Source of the DNA: Clostridium sp. 1001275B_160808_H3
Lineage (GTDB): Bacteria > Bacillota > Clostridia > Clostridiales > Clostridiaceae
Assembly (NCBI RefSeq): GCF_015550425.1
Contig: NZ_JADNAT010000010.1
Coordinates: 57,476 to 121,475, forward strand
DNA length: 64,000 nt
Direction: 5' to 3'
Shown: piece by piece, positions 61,201-64,000 of the stretch
How positions within the stretch are numbered: position 1 is the stretch's first letter
Layout: each line of letters begins with the position of its first letter
Program-made: the position numbers and the translations under genes
The notes under the pieces: generated by a model
What the model saw: the letters and a program-made list of their open reading frames with translations, nothing else
What the model was told of the DNA's origin: nothing
Databases searched by the model: none

Positions 61201-63201
61201 AACATTAAATTCTAGTGAATCTGTTTGTGGTATTATTGATCCCATTGTATTTCCATTAACTTCATAAGAAATTTTTAAATTTTCATCTTCTGTTGCATAA
61301 ACTCTTCTTTCTTTTATTGCATCATAAACAGACTCTCTTGAAAGATCAGATGCTTCTACAACAGTTCTTGCAGTGTTTGCATTTCCCCATTTACCTTTAT
61401 GGTTATCTTGATTATTCGTAGGGGCAACATGCCATCCTTTATCAAGTGCTCTTGTATAATATTCATATGAAGGGAAATATCCTGATCCTCTAATAGCTCC
61501 TTCACCATTTCCAACTTCAATTAATGTAACTTGCTTATCTATTTCAGCATCATAATAGGCAAAGTCACTAAAATCTCCAAAAGTTTTTCCTGGGTGATTT
61601 AATTGTGACATGGATTGTTTTTGGGTTTTTAAAGCATTATAGTAATTTTTCAAATCCATTTTGCTATTTGTTCTTGTCTCAAATCCTGGCGTATTAAAAG
61701 TATTAATATGACCATATCCACCAGTAGAACCTGACCAAGTCATTTCATATCCATAAATAGCTACGAAATCTCCATTTTTATTATACCTATCTGCAGCATT
61801 TAAACCCTTTTTCCAAGCTTCACTCATTGATCCATCAGCTATGCTCGCTAATTTATCATTATCAAACCAATTTGAGTGATCTGTTACAGCTAAGAAATCT
61901 ACTTTTGCAGTATTTTCTGCATATTGATATGCCTCATCTACAGTTCCAGTACCATCTGATATATTAGTATGAGAATGTAGCTGTCCAAAATATAAGTTTT
62001 TCTTAACTTCTCCAATTGTAAACTTCCATTCTTGAGCTGTTAAATTTCCTAAAGAATCTTTGACTTCAACTAAAACAGTATGAGCACCATCTGCTAAATC
62101 TTCTCCTACAGAATATTTTATAGTTTTATCATCTTTAGATATGTTACCGCTTACATCTTTTCCATCAAGTGATAACTTAATTGAATCCATAGCTATTCCT
62201 GATTCATCTTGAAAAGTTGCACTAATTTCAGGACGTCTTAAATTTCCTATATTTTGTCCATTTGCTGGCTTTAAATCACTAACTGTTGGCCCGATCTTAT
62301 CTGTAGTTTTATTTACTTCTACTCTACATACTGATTTTATATCAGGTTTTATTGTTGATTTAACTTCTATAATTGCTTTTCCTTCTTTAACAGCAACAAC
62401 TTTCCCATCTTTATCTACTGTTGCTATTTCAGGGTTTAAACTTATATATTCAACACCTTTTTCAGTAGTATTTTCTGGGGTATAAGCAAGTGTTAAACTT
62501 TTATTTTCTCCAACTTCAAGATATATATTTTCATCAATTTTCAATCCAATTAATGCAATGTCTACAGATGAATATTTTGAATTTCTAGGAGTTGGTTCTT
62601 TTGCGTAAAAATCATTTCCATTATTATTAGTATCCCAACCATTAGTTATTCCATTATTTGATCCGTCATTATCTTTACGATGAGCACTCAAACTAGCGCT
62701 AATTGCAGGTGCAGCCTTATCTCCTTCAAAAGTTGTCGCTGTTCCAATACCAACGAAATCTATAACTGCTCCTTCAGCATTGACTACTCTAACCTTTAAA
62801 TTTGAAGCTCCCATATTTAAGTTTCCTAGAATATCTGGATCAGGTAAGGGTTCTTTTCCACCATCAACACTTGTTCCAGCTACTTGTTGAGTTAAACAAT
62901 ATCCATTTGCCTTAATTGTCCCACTTAAGTTACAATTATTTTTTCCAAACTCTCCTGTGGCACTTGCATATTCTATTTTCCAACCTGTCAAATCAATATC
63001 ATTATCAGTTGGATTATATAGTTCTATGAAATCGTTTTTATATTTAGATCCAAAATTTCCTCCACCGCCATATACTTCACTTATCACTATACTACTTGCT
63101 TTTTCTGCTTTAACTTCTTTTACTGGTACAGTTATTAGTCCTAATATCATTGTAAGTGCCATAAATGAGCTTAACATTCTGCTTTTTAAAAGCTTTTTCA
63201 T
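58297..63201 (-). CDS. Large LPXTG-anchored surface protein with PHP/CehA-type metallophosphoesterase
   Basis: 1634 residues. A signal peptide (to about 33) is followed by a lamin-tail domain (EVYGGGGN... FIELYNPTDNDIDLTGWKIEY), a Big_2 repeat (about 225-300), an Ig-like domain, and a CehA/PHP domain (YFGQLHSHTNISDGTGTVDE, LAVTDHSNWFDN, QLNHPG, NQDNHKG) with the His/Asp metal ligands. Next are a CARDB-like domain, a GATase/DUF4350-like region (LLIMSDPQST... GGNIAITSK), an OB-fold nucleic-acid-binding module (YVTAASNVA... VRIKGKVSSYLND), a second Big_2 and a C-terminal domain. It ends ILPATGGNNP, helix, KKKKMENK: sortase anchor. Likely a wall-bound nuclease/phosphatase. ATG 63201 is preferred. 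Confidence 0.9.
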   Translation of the reverse strand: MKKLLKSRMLSSFMALTMILGLITVPVKEVKAEKASSIVISEVYGGGGNFGSKYKNDFIELYNPTDNDIDLTGWKIEYASATGEFGKNNCNLSGTIKANGYCLTQQVAGTSVDGGKEPLPDPDILGNLNMGASNLKVRVVNAEGAVIDFVGIGTATTFEGDKAAPAISASLSAHRKDNDGSNNGITNGWDTNNNGNDFYAKEPTPRNSKYSSVDIALIGLKIDENIYLEVGENKSLTLAYTPENTTEKGVEYISLNPEIATVDKDGKVVAVKEGKAIIEVKSTIKPDIKSVCRVEVNKTTDKIGPTVSDLKPANGQNIGNLRRPEISATFQDESGIAMDSIKLSLDGKDVSGNISKDDKTIKYSVGEDLADGAHTVLVEVKDSLGNLTAQEWKFTIGEVKKNLYFGQLHSHTNISDGTGTVDEAYQYAENTAKVDFLAVTDHSNWFDNDKLASIADGSMSEAWKKGLNAADRYNKNGDFVAIYGYEMTWSGSTGGYGHINTFNTPGFETRTNSKMDLKNYYNALKTQKQSMSQLNHPGKTFGDFSDFAYYDAEIDKQVTLIEVGNGEGAIRGSGYFPSYEYYTRALDKGWHVAPTNNQDNHKGKWGNANTARTVVEASDLSRESVYDAIKERRVYATEDENLKISYEVNGNTMGSIIPQTDSLEFNVNVEDMDSRDNIKKISIIGDGGKVVKSIDNVNSTTKNWSFTLDKSTSSYYYVRVDEADSDIAVTSAVWVGERENFGVSTVDSDTEVIIAGEEFNIGTTIYNNEATAINNIKVEYYLNNGSEAIDTQTIEKVDAGSSIVAKLKHKFEKAGDYSFQVKVTATINGEVKEFKGSIEVEVLGANEVSKVVIDGAHQNQYVSGDYSGKITTLTALMAQNKVKSVINNKLITDEVLNGASLLIMSDPQSTVKDAYGLTPQKYTDDELAAIARFVKNGGNIAITSKADYGDAKDEYGNARQGNSVLEAIGAKIRFNDDQATDDSENGGQNYRLYFDDYNLESSWMNGIDTTKKYSFYSGSTLIMPSDKSNIDVLVRGHANTYGNDADNQKDNTPVGKGEVVGLAVETLSNGAKVVVSGATFFSNFEMDGLDYSNYQITEKVIKELASAPELPISKIADVRIDANKDNLPDRFGESVVVEGYVTAASNVAAPGNSFFDVIYIQDETAGLTIFGVSTTSVKLGQKVRIKGKVSSYLNDAQVALKNESLGLKIIDENINLVQLIKLSTKDSMLEEKEGLLVKVEGKVTRIEGQSIFVNDGSGESRVYVEGYVRSSKNPGVDDEWKARINVGDKVSAIGLASEDPEGHRLRVRDSAEIEKLQDNDDVKVIGISLDKTSAELKINESLELKASISPANATNKEVTWTTSDEKVAKVDENGKVTAIGEGKATITVTTKDGGFKATCEVTVKSDKDDNGTTNPVENIVEKVENPNGKNQVVIKIPSNEIRVEIKDIEAIKTGNGSFEIKNGENTILLPFTLIDKELLKEGSSIIFEMKVKEDATITAGIRGVKKVFEFNLLIKNGEEVVTVHSFKDGVATVTLKLTDEDLKGLNKANLAVFYYNEETKTFEQLETTINGNEITFKTPHFSKFIIAEKANNESGVILPATGGNNPIYLIIVGIIIVGAGAFMLLSKKKKMENK
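58384..58643 (-). repeat. Direct repeat copy 1: sortase end of the large surface protein
   Basis: 260 bp that match 63741-64000 without gaps and with 5 differences (98%). It codes for the LPATG motif and about 80 residues upstream. Confidence 0.95.
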
Positions 63202-63207
63202 ATTCAT

Positions 63208-63656
63208 CCCCCTTAAAATATTTTAATAAGCTCTTGATATAAGTATTTATCCTTATACCTTTAATAAATTATGCCAAACTTAAAATGTAAATTTAAATAG
63301 AATCTCTTTGTACCTTTCCCCCAAAAAACTCCTCCTTCCACCTTTTACTAATTTAATTTTATCATTTAGTACTTCTTCTTCAAGTCGAAAATAATTATAT
63401 AAAATAATTATTTTTATCTATAAATCGACCTAATGTTTAGTTTTTGATTCAATATATATTACATATTTTATTATTTTTTATTATTTATTTATTATTTAAG
63501 TACTTTTATTAAACTTTTTATATTATGTTAAGTAAATTTAATTTATTATGCTGAATAAAACTTCTGTCAAACATATTAAAGAAAATTAACAAAAGAAGAT
63601 TATATTTTTATAAAAAATATAATCCTCTTTTAAAGCTATTCTTATTTATATTATTA
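63208..63656. other. AT-rich region between two surface-protein genes
   Basis: About 450 bp. It holds a terminator for the partial gene (63590-63634), a short repeat of AAATAATTAT units near 63390-63415 between two TCGA sites (TCGA at 63396 and 63426), and the promoter of the large gene. No open frame is convincing. Confidence 0.55.
63589..63635 (-). terminator. Terminator after the partial paralogue
   Basis: Arms AAAGAAGATTATATTTTT and AAAAATATAATCCTCTTT around a 5-nt loop (one mismatch). Confidence 0.82.
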
Positions 63657-64000
63657 TTAATTTAAATATTCTTTCTTTTTATTAAATATAAAGAGTCCTC
63701 CTACTAATACCAATAAAAATCCGAGTATTATTCCATTCATAGGATTATTCCCACCAGTAGCTGGTAAAGTTATTCCGCTTTCATTATTAGCTTTTTCTGC
63801 AATTATAAACTTACTAAAATGTGGTGTTTTAAAAGTTACTTCATTTCCATTTATAGTTGTTTCTAATTGTTCAAATGTCTTAGTTTCTTCATTATAATAA
63901 AATACAGCTAAGTTAGCCTTATTTAAGCCTTTTAAATCTTCATCTGTTAACTTTAAAGTTACAGTTGCAACTCCATCTTTAAAGCTATGAACTGTAACTA
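63657..64000 (-). CDS. LPXTG surface protein, C-terminal end (cut by window edge)
   Basis: Only the last 114 or so residues are seen, since the gene continues beyond the window. The stop is TAA at 63659-63657. The end is LPATGGNNPMNGIILGF, a helix, then NKKKEYLN: the cell-wall sorting signal. Over 260 bp it is 98% identical to the end of the large gene before it, but the membrane helix and tail differ. Tandem paralogue, probably with a similar sortase substrate domain; the N-terminal domains cannot be seen. Confidence 0.9.
   Translation of the reverse strand, partial: VTVHSFKDGVATVTLKLTDEDLKGLNKANLAVFYYNEETKTFEQLETTINGNEVTFKTPHFSKFIIAEKANNESGITLPATGGNNPMNGIILGFLLVLVGGLFIFNKKKEYLN
63741..64000 (-). 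repeat. Direct repeat copy 2: sortase end of the partial paralogue
   Basis: 260 bp, gapless match to 58384-58643 with 5 substitutions. The match may extend past the window edge. Confidence 0.95.

Overview
The window is a low-GC, AT-rich chromosomal segment of a spore-forming, Gram-positive anaerobe, most likely a Clostridium sensu stricto. Four things support this: AT-rich codon use with GGAGG/GAGGTGAT ribosome-binding sites; oxygen-defence genes typical of clostridia (reverse rubrerythrin, DUF1540); sporulation-linked genes (YtaF, a Spo0E-like peptide, DacF-type carboxypeptidase); and Firmicute markers (HprK, DUF896, DUF1292, MurT/GatD). It reads as core chromosome. I see no integrase, transposase or CRISPR array.

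Layout. 1-4300: a TspO-like protein (cut by the window edge) and two tandem multi-membrane orphan histidine kinases. 4.4-12 kb: an alpha/beta hydrolase, the murT-gatD pair that amidates lipid II, a polysaccharide deacetylase, a D,D-carboxypeptidase, a flavin reductase-like protein and a PrmA-like methyltransferase. 12-20 kb: a broken flavin-oxidoreductase gene, a lytic transglycosylase-coaE-polA run, glutaminase, an M29 aminopeptidase and an epimerase. 20-30 kb: GDPD, isocitrate dehydrogenase, a YeiH exporter with its LysR regulator, an amino-acid permease, a glycosidase-like protein and a purine permease. 30-33 kb: an Fe-S scaffold/GGGtGRT operon behind a structured leader RNA, then tRNA-Leu(CAA). 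33-36.5 kb: a J-domain gene carrying four copies of a short palindrome, a patatin and a PQQ-type dehydrogenase. 36.7-43.6 kb: a soluble TPR-like histidine kinase, reverse rubrerythrin-DUF1540, a double-receiver protein, a reduced pyruvate-kinase-like protein overlapping a 33-aa membrane peptide, a degenerate amidase and a lipoprotein. 43.7-49.1 kb: a pABA/folate operon (pabA-pabB-pabC-folE-HD-folP-folBK). 49.2-58.3 kb: a PHP phosphoesterase, a MerR-methyltransferase fusion with an MFS pump, a lone holin-like protein, M18 aminopeptidase, hprK-DUF896, a Spo0E-like peptide, 6S RNA, two small acidic proteins and ytaF. 58.3-64 kb: a giant LPXTG-anchored metallophosphoesterase and the C-terminus of a paralogue that is 98% identical over 260 bp.

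The main functional themes are envelope building (MurT/GatD, deacetylase, carboxypeptidase, transglycosylase, sortase substrates), folate synthesis from chorismate and GTP, orphan phosphorelay input (three kinases plus a Spo0E-like phosphatase), and oxidative-stress defence. The observations that standard annotation explains least are the in-gene palindromic repeats at 33.0-33.9 kb, the structured leader at 32.4-32.6 kb, the HD protein inside the folate operon, the MerR-zinc ribbon-methyltransferase fusion, and the overlapping pyruvate-kinase-like/micro-membrane-protein pair. Family names are from recognition of motifs by eye. No database search was run.
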